From contig OY757010.1 in assembly GCA_963580285.1 (NCBI GenBank), positions 151,982,714-152,046,713 of the forward strand: DNA of 64,000 bases, written 5' to 3'. This document shows, piece after piece, positions 21,240 through 31,123 of this stretch (position 1 is its first letter; the number at the start of each line of letters is the position of its first letter). Below the pieces are notes generated by a model that was not told where the DNA came from, made no database searches, and saw only the letters and a program-made list of their open reading frames with translations. Source of the DNA: Lucinisca nassula. Its lineage: Eukaryota > Mollusca > Bivalvia > Lucinida > Lucinidae. The translations under genes were made by a program, and so were the position numbers.

Positions 21240-21830
21240 GCGTGTCTTTGCTTGGCGCACAAGCTCGAAATTCCATCTTCGATTGGATGCAGCTCATGTG
21301 GACTAAAGGCGTCACTAGGAGAAAATAATTTGTACGCAAACCAAAGAAAGTAATAGAAATACTAATTATCGTTTACCAGATAGGGACGCTCTTACAGGAA
21401 AGAAATTTGCTCCCTTTAGGGAGCAGATTCTTTCCTGTAAGTTTGGTCCCCGCGGCAAAGAAAACCCATCTTCGATTGGTGCAACTCATGTGGACTTGGG
21501 GCTCATCTAGGAGAAAATAATTTGTACGCAAACCAAAGAAAATAATAGAAATAATAATCATCGATGGGGACCACTCTTACAGGAAAGAATTTGCTCCCCT
21601 TAGGGAGCAAATTCTCTCCTGTAAGTGTGGTCCCCGTGGCAAAGAAACCCCATCTTCATGTGGACTAAGGGAGTAACTAGGAGAAAATAATTTGTAGTAA
21701 ACCAAAGAAAATAATAGAAATAATCATCATCGTTTACCAGAAGGGGATCATGGCCTTTTACAGGAAAGAATTTGCTCCCTTTAGGGAGCAAATTCTCTCC
21801 TGTAAGTGTGGTTCCCGCGACAAAGAAGGA
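21240..21830. repeat. Tandem of ~185-bp units each with a hairpin
   Basis: Three hairpins of the form ACAGGAAAGAATTTGCTCCC / GGGAGCAAATTCTCTCCTGT lie near 21390-21440, 21572-21624 and 21757-21808. They are separated by a shared spacer (GGAGAAAATAATTTGTACGC). Minus-strand open frames repeating FGLRTNYFLL are a by-product of the repetition. Confidence 0.88.
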
Positions 21831-22400
21831 AATTATGTAAGCTGATAATCAGTGTTGTGTATATCCTAGACACATACAGATTTTGCTATTTCTTCTTCTA
21901 ACAAACATAAAATATTAGACGACGACGAAGAAGAAGACGAAGAAAAAACTAGAAAGCAGTCGATGGCACGCCATCGCGAATCCCGCGCTTTCTCTACAGG
22001 GGCCAAGACCCAAATAACAATCGCTAAGGCGTGGAGATAATGAAGGAAAAGAAAAAGAAGCAGCAGAAGAAGAAGGTGTACGCAATTGCGTATCTGCGCA
22101 AAGGATGCTACGCCACTGCGTATGGAAAAAAAATGTTCATTGTGTAGTCACGGTGAAGAACAGTTGCCTTGCCTTGGATATGTATATGTGCTCCACAATT
22201 TTCCAAAGAATGAACAATTTCCTTGAACAAGATAATAACAATTTACTTGTACAAGATTATAAGACGTTTCAGTACAAATCTTAATGAAGTTTAGAGTAAT
22301 TTTGTGCTGCACCAGCACAAATTAGAAATGTTCTATATAAAATTTAATCTTTAGACGCAAGGAATACGCCACGATTTTGTACATGTGCGTGTATGCGTGG
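21831..22400. other. No gene recognised; purine-rich tracts
   Basis: GAC/GAAG-rich tracts occur at 21916-21950 and 22045-22076. No supported gene. Confidence 0.4.
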
Positions 22401-22404
22401 AGTG

Positions 22405-22407
22405 TGT

Positions 22408-22453
<46 letters not shown>

Positions 22454-22472
22454 AGGGGGGGGGAGGGGTAGA
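22405..22472. repeat. (GT)n microsatellite and G-run
   Basis: Alternating GT from about 22405 to 22451, followed by GGAGGGGGGGGGAGGGG. Confidence 0.95.
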
Positions 22473-22852
22473 CAAGATATTTTCGGCGAATTATTACTCA
22501 TCAGTGACCCAGTCACAAAAACTTTTTCCAAATTCCACATTGGAATAAATGGCCTCGAAGGACTAGAAAATATAGTCTACACTGTGAGGACAGGGAGTCT
22601 TTCTACGACCGTCACACATTTCCTTAACCCCAGCTGTAGAGAATGTAAATATGCACTTCAAAAAGGTTAACCTGTGGAAACCTTCGTCATAAGCGGAAAA
22701 AATCCCAGGTTTTCCATTGAAATAAGTGACAAGCGGTTTTCAGCCATTGTCAAAACGTTTTATTATTTCACTATAAATGCCTGGGCATAAAAGGTCTGCT
22801 GATTCAAGATCTGTAGTCGTCAGATTCTGACTGTTCTTGTCAACCGTTTGTG

Positions 22853-23060
22853 GAGCACTGTGGTGCAGTGGTAAAGCATCGGATTTGAGATCGAGAGGTA
22901 GCCGGTTCGATCCTCGCAAGTGCCAAGTGTTGTTTCCTTGAGCAAGAAACTTTATCCACATTGCTTAGAACTGGTTCCTCCCCAGGAAAAGAGGGCCACA
23001 TGGAAGATTAGTACTAGTACTAAATGTGTTACCCTCTATAAATAAGGTCGATAATTAGAG
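22853..23060 (+). mobile_element. tRNA-derived SINE (family 4)
   Basis: The head GCACTGTGGTGCAGTGGTAA with box B GGTTCGATCC looks like a tRNA with matching acceptor ends (GCACT / AGTGC). It is followed by a CCTTGAGCAAGAAACTTTAT segment like those in SINE central domains and L2-type tails, and ends in a TTATTATTATT tail. No TSD found. It is not a functional tRNA, because the anticodon stem is poor. Confidence 0.7.
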
Positions 23061-23167
23061 TTATTATTATTAAATCATGTGGTTAGGAAAACTGGCCGGC
23101 TCGACATAACTTAGTGTTGACTGTGCTGTAAAACTTCAAACAAGAATATACATTAAAATTCCTATAA

Positions 23168-23250
23168 TAAGACCACCTTTGGGACTGTTCAAAGGTGGTC
23201 TTAAACACTTTAAGACCACTTTTGAACAGTTCCAAATGTGATCTTCCAGT
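23168..23250. repeat. Hairpin with duplicated arms
   Basis: AAGACCACCTTTGGGACTG pairs with a diverged CAGTTCCAAATGTGATCTT arm. A second inner pair (AAGGTGGTCTTA / TAAGACCAC) lies between them. Confidence 0.7.
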
Positions 23251-23340
23251 AGAGCACTTTGGATGTATAAAATACAAAGAAAATGTACCTGAAACCTTCT
23301 AAATGTGCTTTTAAAAACATGATTTGTCCTAATTTTAGGG

Positions 23341-23493
23341 CCATGCTTATAAACCCTATTGGTTTCATTGGGCGGCAGGGCTTGAGATGTCATTTCATCT
23401 CAATGTCGGGTAAAAGTCCCACAAAAATTGGAAGCAACGTCTCCAAAATGACCTTTACAATGTTGACGGGGACGTTAAACATCAAATCAAACA
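23341..23493 (-). mobile_element. R repeat, 3' half
   Basis: From CCATGCTTATAAACCCTATT to GACGTTAAACATCAAATC. 5'-truncated. Confidence 0.88.
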
Positions 23494-23781
23494 ACTGCGG
23501 AATTTCGCTGTAAATGCATTTTTGTCTGTACCTATAAATAAACGTTACCTTTTTCACAGATGTGATAGTCACGTGGGCAATCGCAGTGAAACGTCTTGAT
23601 CATTTGGTGACAATGAGTCAATTGATAACCAAACAATCGGCTAAAGAAACGAAACATACCGGAAAATCCTCCGATAGTATATGTCACCAATACCACCATG
23701 AGAGATGGATTATCATACAGGTTTTGTTGTACCTTCCTTCTATTCGAAGGAATTATCTTCAGTATTTTATATGCTGTTTAA

Positions 23782-26231
23782 CATAATGACCGGTATGAAG
23801 ATCCCTTTAGTTTTGACGGTATCAAAACCTTCTTAACCCACATGAGTATCACAAATACATTTAAAATATCAATATCAACCATTAGGTTACACTCTGCTTC
23901 TTCTGTACGGATTCCCCATTCTATTAAGAACTTTAATACTATGTTGCCTTCGGTATTGGTTAGACCCTTAAATTTGTCTTCTGTAACTTCAGTTATTCTC
24001 AATGGAGCAGGCAGTACCAATGTTTTTGGGAGTATTCTTCGTATAAGACTATCTCCTCTCAAATCGCCCATCCTTCGAAAATATACTAATCCGTGGAAAA
24101 GAAGTGGAATGTATCCTAGTATTTCTAGGTGCAATGCCAAGAGGTGCAGATGTTGTTCGCATTTAAGCACTGCGTCTATCGTTACTTCATCTGTAAACGG
24201 TAGACGCTTCTCTGTAGTTAACATGTCTGATTTGACATGACAGTCTACAGATTTAATTTATCTAATTACTTGACGTGCTGCAAACTGAAATATGCAGTAC
24301 GTCGGTCAAACTAACCGCATGCTTAAAACTAGATTGAACGAGCATTATGGAAAAATGAGTAAGCCTAAGAAAACTGACACTTTCTTGTACCGTCACTTTC
24401 GACGTACAGGTCATTCTGTAAATAACATTGTTACACAACCAGTGGAAAAAATTTATTACGATGCAAATTCTACATCTAGATTCAAAATAATCAAAAGACA
24501 TGAAGCTGAACTGAAATGGATTAAATTTTTACAGACCCCTTTTCGACTGGGATTTAATGACAACATTTATCATGAGGGTAATATTTCCAGAATGCCGGAC
24601 TTTGATATTTTCTCACTCCTCGATTGTCGAAAACGCAGAACTAGATCTCACGGCACCAGGAAAAATGGTAATTTTAAACGTAAATCACGTGCGTTTAAAC
24701 GAAACAATACTAGACTGAAGTGACTGTCAATGATATTATTAAATCATGGACGCCACTCTATGCTTTCATTTTTAGGTTCATTACCCGTTTCTGTCTTACG
24801 TCTTCTGGACACCGAGGCGAATAAATTCTACGATAGTTCTCATCAGTTATATGATGCTGCTCTCTTAACTAGAGGCTATACTCAGCATGCTCTCCGTCCT
24901 TACATTGATTCTGAAATTAATCATAAACGCCATTTCTTCAAAATATCCTTCATTAATAAGGGTATGGATTTTATAGATTTGCCCAGTATCTTCCGTGAGA
25001 GATCGGTGCTTTCTTCCTTTCCTGCTTATTTTCAAAATACTGAAACACCTATAATTTGCTATAAATATAACAAACCTGTTAGATCTATCATTTTTAATTT
25101 CAATAAACTTGTTTCAGATCTTGATATTGATACTAATACTCCTGATTCATGTGATTGTAAAAATTCAAAGTATTGTTATCCTGCTGCTGGTCATGTAATT
25201 ACTGGCAATTTGAAAATTATTCCTGATTCGAGGATAAGGAATATAATTTCTAAAGGACCGAAATATCGGTTTCCTTCTAAAATTGATTTCAGTAAATTTG
25301 GAGATGAAATCGCTGCTTCCTTGAATGAATTCGGTAATCGATGGTGTAAGCGAGAGTATGTTGAGCATAAAGCCCTTAAGGACTGGAAACTTAGCATTTT
25401 AAAACTAGTGAATAAACGCATTTGTTTCTATTCTCAAAATACTAACTTATTACCTCCTAAGCCTAAGACGTCTTTACGTCATCTTAAACTAGGTATTCTA
25501 GAATTGCATAAGAAGTTTGTTTTGGCCCCTGCAGACAAGGCCGCTAACAACGTCGTCGTTGTGTGACGGCTCCACTATGTTAACACGCTTAAGCAGGAGC
25601 TTGGTGGTACTAAGGCCTATGAACTTCAGCCTTTAGCTGAAGAGAGAGCTATAGTAGATAAACATGTTTGTCTTTCAGCCACCAAGTTTGCTGCGTGTGT
25701 TAACGAAGGCCAAGACAAGCTTCCTACGCTATACTGGTTACCAAAACTTCATAAAAGACCTTACAAAGCACGGTTTATTGCAAATTCTAGCTCTTGCACT
25801 ACCACTGAAATTTCTAAATTATTAACTTCCTGTCTTACTGCTATTAAAACGCATGTAATTAAATATTGTGATAAAGTCTTTGAAAGATCAGGAAGAAATC
25901 TGTTTTGGTATATAAAAAATTCGAATGAGGTTTTAAATATATTGAAATCCAGACATTTCCGTGCTTCTAGTCTGTCTACTTACGATTTTTCCACTCTTTA
26001 CACTACACTTCCTCATAATCTTATGAAAGAAAAGCTTAATGATTTAATTGAATGGGCTTTTCACAGAGAAGATTCTCTCTATCTTGCATGTAATGTCAGA
26101 AATGCATTTTTCACTTCTAAAGAGCATAAGAATTATACACTTTGGTCATGTCAGAAAGTGTGTGATGCCCTCACCTTTCTTCTTGACAATATTTATATTA
26201 GATTCGGTACTAAGTTATTTAGACAAATTGT
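23782..26231 (+). CDS. Naiad polyprotein, endonuclease and first part of RT (five in-frame TGA)
   Basis: The frame is open from 23782 (after a TAA at 23779) to the MITE at 26232 with no TAA or TAG in ~816 codons. Its only stops are TGA at 24238, 24271, 24286, 24721 and 25564. The first ATG is 23842. Landmarks: RCNAKRCRCC (~24130), the IYLIT...MQYVGQT endonuclease core (24256-24312), NEHY and HFRRTGHS histidines, a candidate catalytic Glu in RHEAELKWI (~24500), and CDC (25150). Next come APADKAANNVVVV (~25525-25563), LPTLYWLPKLHKRPYKARFI (~25720-25775) and DFSTLYTTLP (~25985-26015), a PLE RT block with a conserved Asp. If TGA is read as selenocysteine this part is intact; otherwise it is a pseudogene. 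Antisense frames at 23778-24224 are shadows. Confidence 0.85.
24238..24288 (+). other. Three in-frame TGA codons at expected Cys sites of the endonuclease
   Basis: TGA occurs at 24238-24240, 24271-24273 and 24286-24288, in the context DLT-x-QSTDLIYLIT-x-RAAN-x-NMQYVGQT. PLE endonucleases normally have Cys at the position before the IYLIT-like strand, directly after it, and just before N.QYVG. The last two would be the Cys pair of the CCHH motif. Selenocysteine recoding is the favoured reading and three nonsense mutations the alternative. Confidence 0.75.
24721..24723 (+). other. In-frame TGA between endonuclease and linker
   Basis: Context is TRLK-x-LSMILLNHG. The frame is unchanged across it. 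I do not know which residue the family has here, so the selenocysteine case rests on the other four sites. Confidence 0.55.
25564..25566 (+). other. In-frame TGA at the Cys after the KAANNVVVV motif
   Basis: PLE RTs usually read K-A-x-N-N-V-V-V-V-C here. The codon is TGA and the frame continues RLHYVNTLKQEL without other lesions. This site fits selenocysteine replacing cysteine. Confidence 0.7.
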
Positions 26232-26591
26232 AGTGTGGCGGATAAGTGGGAATTTTTACCAAAATAGTTCAGTTTGTGATACAAGCATGAAATTTCTACC
26301 AAATCATTATCGTTTATAGTGAGGTAGAATAAGAAAGTTGGCCACCGTAAATTTTTTGTCCATTTTGAAGTTGGCCACCAAGTTTTTTAATTGCACCCCA
26401 TTTCAACGCTATTTATTTTATAAACGCTACACCATGTGCTAACTATTTTTCAAAACGGCGGCCATCTTGAAAAAGTCAAAATTTTTCGTGGCCAACTTTT
26501 TTTTCATTTACTACACATACAAATTAGGCTTCATCCCAAATTCCATGCTTGTATCACAAAATGAACTATTCTGCCACTTATCCGCCACACT
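26232..26591. mobile_element. 360-bp MITE with long TIRs inside the Naiad RT, 5-bp TSD
   Basis: Termini are AGTGTGGCGGATAAGTGG and its exact complement. Imperfect complementarity extends ~125 bp inward (TTTGTGATACAAGCATG on both arms). ATTGT is duplicated at 26227-26231 and 26592-26596. Conceptual removal of the element plus one TSD joins RQIV to GIPMGTNC in frame, confirming the boundaries. The interior has repeated AAGTTGGCCAC. No coding capacity; superfamily undetermined. Confidence 0.94.
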
Positions 26592-27427
26592 ATTGTGGGT
26601 ATTCCGATGGGTACTAATTGCGCACCTCTTGTGGCTGATCTGTTCTTGTATTGTTATGAAAGAGACTTCAGTCGCTTTCCATTGATAACCAATCTGAAAT
26701 TATTGAAGCTTTTAGCTCCACTTCTAGATATTTAGATGATTTATTAAATATTGATAATACCTATTTTGATGGTTTGATCAGTCATATTTACCCCCCAGAA
26801 CTTCAGTTAAATAAAGCAAATTCTTCTGATACCGAAGCCCCGTTTTTGGATTTACATCTATCAATTGTAGATGGATTTGTTTCGTGCAAAATTTATGATA
26901 AACGCGATGACTTTGATTTTGAGATTGTAAATTTTCCTTTTTTGGATGGTGATGTTCCTCGTGCGCCATCCTATGGCGTTTATATTTCGCAATTAATTCG
27001 ATTTGCTAGAGTGTGTAGTCATGTAACTGACTTCAACACTCGTAATAAATTATTAACAGCTAAACTCCTTAATCAGGGTTATCGGTACCATAAACTACGC
27101 AAAGCCTTTTCAAAATTTTATAGACGTCATTCTGATTTAATTTCAAAATTCAATGTTGGACTTAAATCTCTTCTGCAACAAGGTCTATCGGAACCCGAAT
27201 TTTATGGTGACTTAGTATATAAATTCAGAAAAATATATTACCGCAATGACTTCAGCACCCAATTTCGTAAAATCATTCTTCGATATAAAAAGATTGGGTA
27301 CACCATGGATGTTATACGACAGACTGCATGCATGGTATTTAACCCAATCACGGTTGGCAACTTTGCTTCCCTCTTTAATTGCACGCCGGTGGGTCAGGCC
27401 TCAGATTCTATGACGGCTCCAACGTAA
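26592..27427 (+). pseudogene. Naiad RT catalytic and C-terminal part
   Basis: It resumes at GIPMGTNCAPLVADLFLYCYERDF (the RT block before the active site). A one-base loss (or two-base gain) between about 26660 and 26684 then shifts the frame. The shifted frame reads DNQSEIIEAFSSTSRYLDDL, the YLDD catalytic box (~26726-26740). It continues through HIYPPELQLNKANSS, FLDLHLSI, YKKIGYTMDVIRQTACMV and ends ASDSMTAPT with TAA at 27425-27427, a natural PLE terminus. No TGA occurs in this part. The single frameshift and the MITE make this copy non-functional. Confidence 0.88.
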
Positions 27428-28005
27428 AGGCTTATTGAGTATTAGAGAGATCTAATTCAAGGTAATGTTGGTTGGTGCCTGATGCTCTGTCTCTGGTCGG
27501 GCCCATCGGAGTCTAACTGTTGGTTTTCTTTTGCTCCAGCATTTCTCTGGTTTCTTGCTGTCGAGTCATCACCGTTGTCTCACCTCTGTGGTTCTTTGAT
27601 TTTTGTGTTCACGGAAATGTTGCACTGATGAGTTAGGAGGCCTTCATGCGGACTGAACAAATTATTTGTCTAAATCGCGACGGAAGTAAGGGCGAGGATT
27701 GTGGCCACGTAAAATCGATTTAAGCCTCCCAGTGGAAATCATTCCACTGACCGTTCCAAGGCGGTTCTTCTATGGCGGTTTATTTATGGTGTTGTTTGTT
27801 ACTTGCTGTGTGTATCACTTGTGCCTTTTTATTTTGGATGGCCATATGGCCATTTCGTGGGAAAGTAACTGTCCTTATGGCCTTCCTTTGTTTAGGTTTC
27901 CATTATGGTCTGGTCGCTTAATGTTTGTGTTTCTTTCCCTTTGGTGTCTTTGATGGGTGGGGTAAGTTAATTGTATCGATTCCTGATCTTTGTTTTACTT
28001 CTACT
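27428..28005 (+). other. Naiad 3' untranslated region
   Basis: Non-coding. The distal part (27775-28000) recurs alone at 8805-8990, 45055-45235 and 52924-53145, so it belongs to the element. I looked for a selenocysteine insertion (SECIS) stem-loop: an ATGA at 27628-27631 is followed by TGA at 27654, but the 22-nt spacing is too short for a normal helix. None is called. Confidence 0.65.
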
Positions 28006-28008
28006 TTG

Positions 28009-28298
28009 TTTGATTTGTTTGATTTTAGGTATAAAGTCCCCGTCAATACTGTATAGGTCATTTTGGCGACGTTGCTTCCAATTTTGTGGTACTTTCACCT
28101 AACATTTGAGATGAAATGACATCTCAAGCCCTGTCGCACAATGAAACCAATAGGACGGTCCGACTCGCACCGCTTTGCTTGGGCAGGTTTAGATCCTCTA
28201 GGCGGTTTACCAGTACTCGTGTGCGGTCGGATTTCAGCTCTGCGTGGAAACATCATGCAGCCCATCTATTTCTTCAAGCCCCGATGGGCGGTACAGCA
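28009..28298 (+). mobile_element. R repeat
   Basis: Starts TTGATTTGTTTGATTTTAGG and ends CAAGCCCCGATGGGCGG. It lacks the TTTATAAGCATGG segment present in other copies and lies directly after the Naiad 3' end. Confidence 0.88.
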
Positions 28299-28337
28299 CA
28301 GGTGTGTATTTAACTAAAAATTGGTATCGTAAAAGTG

Positions 28338-28617
28338 GCCCCCCGCCCATCGCGGATTGAAAAATTAGATCGCGATGATGCATGGTTCTTCCACACGCAG
28401 ATCTGAAACAGACCGAACATAAGTACTGGTAAACCGCTTAGAAGGCCTTAGCCTGTCCAGACAAAGTCGTTTGAGTAGAATCGTCCATGCATATCAACCC
28501 AAGCGGCAGACTTGAGATGTCATTTCATCGGCTTGAGATGTCACTTCACCTCAATGCCGGATAAAAGCCCCACAAAATTGGAAGCAACGTCTCCAAAATG
28601 ACCTAAAATCAAACAAA
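28338..28617 (-). mobile_element. R repeat, diverged
   Basis: From CCCCCGCCCATCGCGGATTG to CTCCAAAATGACCTAAAATC. It has an internal duplication of GGCTTGAGATGTCA.C.TCA and has lost the GTTAAAC tail. Confidence 0.85.
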
Positions 28618-28851
28618 AGTAAGAGCAGCCGATTTTTCTAGGTTCTAGAAATCTTCTGGCCACGCCCCTGGTCTGAACCATATATAGCAAATCAGTTCTT
28701 GCAAATATAGTTTAATTGCACTTCTACAAAATTTAGCTTAATCCATATATGACAATGGAATTTTTCACCTTATAAGTTTGGAGCGGCCCATTTCCAATTA
28801 AAGGGCTGCCAGGTATGTTTTTGTTAGTGGTAAATTGTACAAAAATGTATG

Positions 28852-28932
28852 TACTTTAAGCAATCAGTGTAGACGCAGATCAGACGCCGCGTCCTGCGGC
28901 GTCTGATCTGGGTCTACACTGTTTGCCAATGT
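28852..28932. mobile_element. Hairpin element C
   Basis: Arms CAGTGTAGACGCAGATCAGA / TCTGATCTGGGTCTACACTG with a GC-rich tip (CGCCGCG-TCC-TGCGGCG). The tip sequence differs from the copies at 16376 and 46978 but stays self-complementary. Confidence 0.88.
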
Positions 28933-29566
28933 CCCAAGAATGGGATGTTAGGCATATATGGGTTTAGTTCTTCCTAAGTAAACACAGATCAAGGTGATCC
29001 TAGAATCATGTAATAGGCGTCATTCAGCCTTAGGCCGTGTAACGTATGAAACAGAAAATTAGGGCTAATGGCATTTTTGTTTTTCTGTCGTGTTCCTAAG
29101 AAAAATAATTGACCGATTATTTTGCTCAGATAGAAACTAATTGAAGCATTGAAGGCGGAATTAATTTTCTGACACGCAACATATAAGGCTTGCTGATAAG
29201 AGAAACAATCAATCAATCCGCAAAGAAAAAAAAAACAACAAACAGAAAAAAAAAAACAATGGAAATGTGCATAGAACTGTTGACCCGTCCGATTGTGTTT
29301 CCGTTCATTAAGAGACTTCATTCACTAATCTGCTAATCATAAATTAACCTGTGCATGCGCTTGGCAAAGTTGACAGACTGCTGTACGGATGTGTTAGAAT
29401 GATAAGGACTTAGATATTCTAAGCGGTTTAAAGTCACAGCATTGCATTGGCTAATATCACTTTGTACTTTATTTTATTATTTATTCAAAATTTCATAACA
29501 TAAATACATACATGTGTACTACAAATACACATACAATGACAAAGGATTTGATGTAGGCACAGCCTA
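28933..29566. other. No gene recognised
   Basis: AT-rich. An open frame on the minus strand (28989-29321) has low-complexity Phe/Cys content and no motif, so it is not called. Confidence 0.4.
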
Positions 29567-29568
29567 TA

Positions 29569-30881
29569 CGAGGACTGTTCAAATATGAATGCAACTAAGC
29601 CCATAAAAATGATTCCGTGATAGATTTCGATGAAAAATTTATTTGGTCCCCTCAAAGTATTCCCCTTTAACAGATATACAAACTTTCAGTCTTCTGATCC
29701 AATCATTGAATGCATTTTGGTAGTCTTTTCGAGGTATACTATGAAGGCACTGGAATATTGCAGAACCGAGGTGTTTGCGCTGTACAAATTTTCGACCAGA
29801 AAGGTATTTTTTCAGCCACGGGAACAAAAAAAGTCACACGGGGCAAGGTCAGGGGAATACGTGGGGTGAGGGAGTTCAACAACCTTTTCCTGCTTCAGAT
29901 AGTCTTGCACAATGAACGCCTTGTGCGATGACGCATTGTCATGTAGCAATCTGACATTGGCCAAACCAGTTGCTGGTCTTCGTTCTTTGAAATATTTCTT
30001 CAATTTTCGAAGAACTTTATTCTTGTAAAACTTCGCATTTACAGATTTGCCTTTAGGCACAGTAACCTGAATAGCAGGGCCCTGATTTGAAAAGAATATG
30101 ACATACATTACCTTCTTGACGCTCTTGGTCCGCTTTGCAATGCATAATCTTTTGCAATACTTTGTTGCCAATATTTTGTTCTGAATCTTTCGTTTTGGCT
30201 CAAAAAAGTGAACCCATGTCTCGTCACCTGTGACGACATTAGCGAAAGACCGTGCATTGTAATTTGGAAACTTTTTAAGCAACGTCTTGGCGCACTGAAC
30301 GCGTGTCTTTTTCTGCTCATCTGTCAACAGATGGGGAATCCATCTAGCACAGATCTTTCTCATTTTCACATCCCGTTTCAGAATTGCATGAGCTGCTCAT
30401 AATGAGATGCCAACCATACTAGCTATTTGCCTGGTGGTGTATCGTGCATCGGTAGCAACTATTTCTTTCACTCTAGCAACCAACTTGGCAGATGTTGGTC
30501 TTCTGTTGAGCCTAGCCCACAACTGAATTTCTTACACCAACGAAAAACTTTCGGAAAAGACATTTCATTTTGCTCATAAACCGAACATATTTCATCAAAA
30601 ATGTCTTTGCACCGTATACCAAGAATACAACGATTCTTAATATAGGACCGTATTTCAACGGCGTACTCTGACCTTCTTCCAACCATGTTTTGTATTAGTA
30701 TACAAGAGTAGACAGTGTTTATCGAACGATATACGTGGCTAAAGTGTACGGATTTTAACAGGTTTGGTATCAATGTATAGGTAAAATGTTTTTCTACGTT
30801 GTGATATTTATTTCCAGGCGATTTTCGCATTAGTGCAACACGCAAAACGTTCTACTTGCATTCATATTTGAACAGTCCCCG
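29569..30881 (-). mobile_element. Mariner element, copy 1 (inactive)
   Basis: 1313 bp between TA dinucleotides (29567-29568, 30882-30883). Terminal repeats are CGAGGACTGTTCAAATATGA and, on the other side, CGGGGACTGTTCAAATATGA. It encodes one degenerate transposase on the minus strand. A second copy is at 60525-61871. Confidence 0.95.
29639..30686 (-). pseudogene. Mariner transposase, D,D34D type, degenerate
   Basis: The start is the ATG giving VGRRSEYAVEIRSYIKNR (helix-turn-helix region). Catalytic landmarks follow: TGDETWVHF (first Asp), LLHDNASSH (second Asp) and YSPDLAPCDFF (third Asp), ending VKGEYFEGTK and TAA. Compared with the second copy, this one has lost ~28 nt after GLGSTED, has TGA for the Gly codon in ISLG, and lacks one base in the T-run after CDFF. 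All three catalytic Asp codons are intact, so the inactivation is by frame, not active site. Confidence 0.93.
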
Positions 30882-30883
30882 TA

Positions 30884-31123
30884 TTAAACACAGCCTATAT
30901 TTATCCTCTCCTTAATGGTGTTGCAAACATATACAATGTACACATATGTTATCTTTATAGATGTATCTTTTCTTTTCCATGTCCAAAGATCATATACAAT
31001 ATCACTTTTTCACCGAGTATATCGCACATTAGCGTTATTATCATTTGTGTGCCGAGTACTTCGCACAGCCTACGCTTTAACTTCTAAATTATACTCGGAA
31101 TTATTTAAAATGAAGAGTTTGTT
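30884..31123. other. No gene recognised
   Basis: AT-rich spacer between the mariner and an R repeat. Confidence 0.4.

Larger units (their letters stand above)
23782..28005 (+). mobile_element. Penelope-like retroelement, Naiad type (N-terminal GIY-YIG endonuclease)
   Basis: One reading frame carries, in order, a Cys-rich segment, a GIY-YIG-type endonuclease with PLE-like His residues, a linker with a CxC motif (CDC, 25150-25158) and a PLE/telomerase-like reverse transcriptase. The endonuclease lies before the RT, which is the permuted order that defines the Naiad/Chlamys group; canonical Penelope has it after. The 3' boundary is set by sequence shared with three solo copies in this window and is approximate, as is the 5' end. 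A 360-bp MITE sits in the RT. In-frame TGA codons are treated as separate features. Function by family: RT primes on target DNA nicked by the endonuclease. Confidence 0.9.

Noticed and set aside
21373..21791. Minus-strand proteins repeating FGLRTNYFLL
   Set aside because: Products of the hairpin tandem; no independent coding evidence.
22322..22670. His/Thr- or Val/Cys-rich open frames
   Set aside because: Translations of the GT microsatellite.
22853..22925. Functional tRNA gene
   Set aside because: Poor anticodon stem and a SINE-like downstream segment.
23778..24224. Minus-strand 148-codon open frame
   Set aside because: It is the shadow of the Naiad endonuclease frame on the plus strand.
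24238..25566. Reading the Naiad as several separate short genes starting at internal ATGs
   Set aside because: All pieces are in one frame and separated only by TGA codons; domain order continues across them.
27628..27656. SECIS element
   Set aside because: ATGA and TGA are only 22 nt apart with no adequate helix or apical AA loop.
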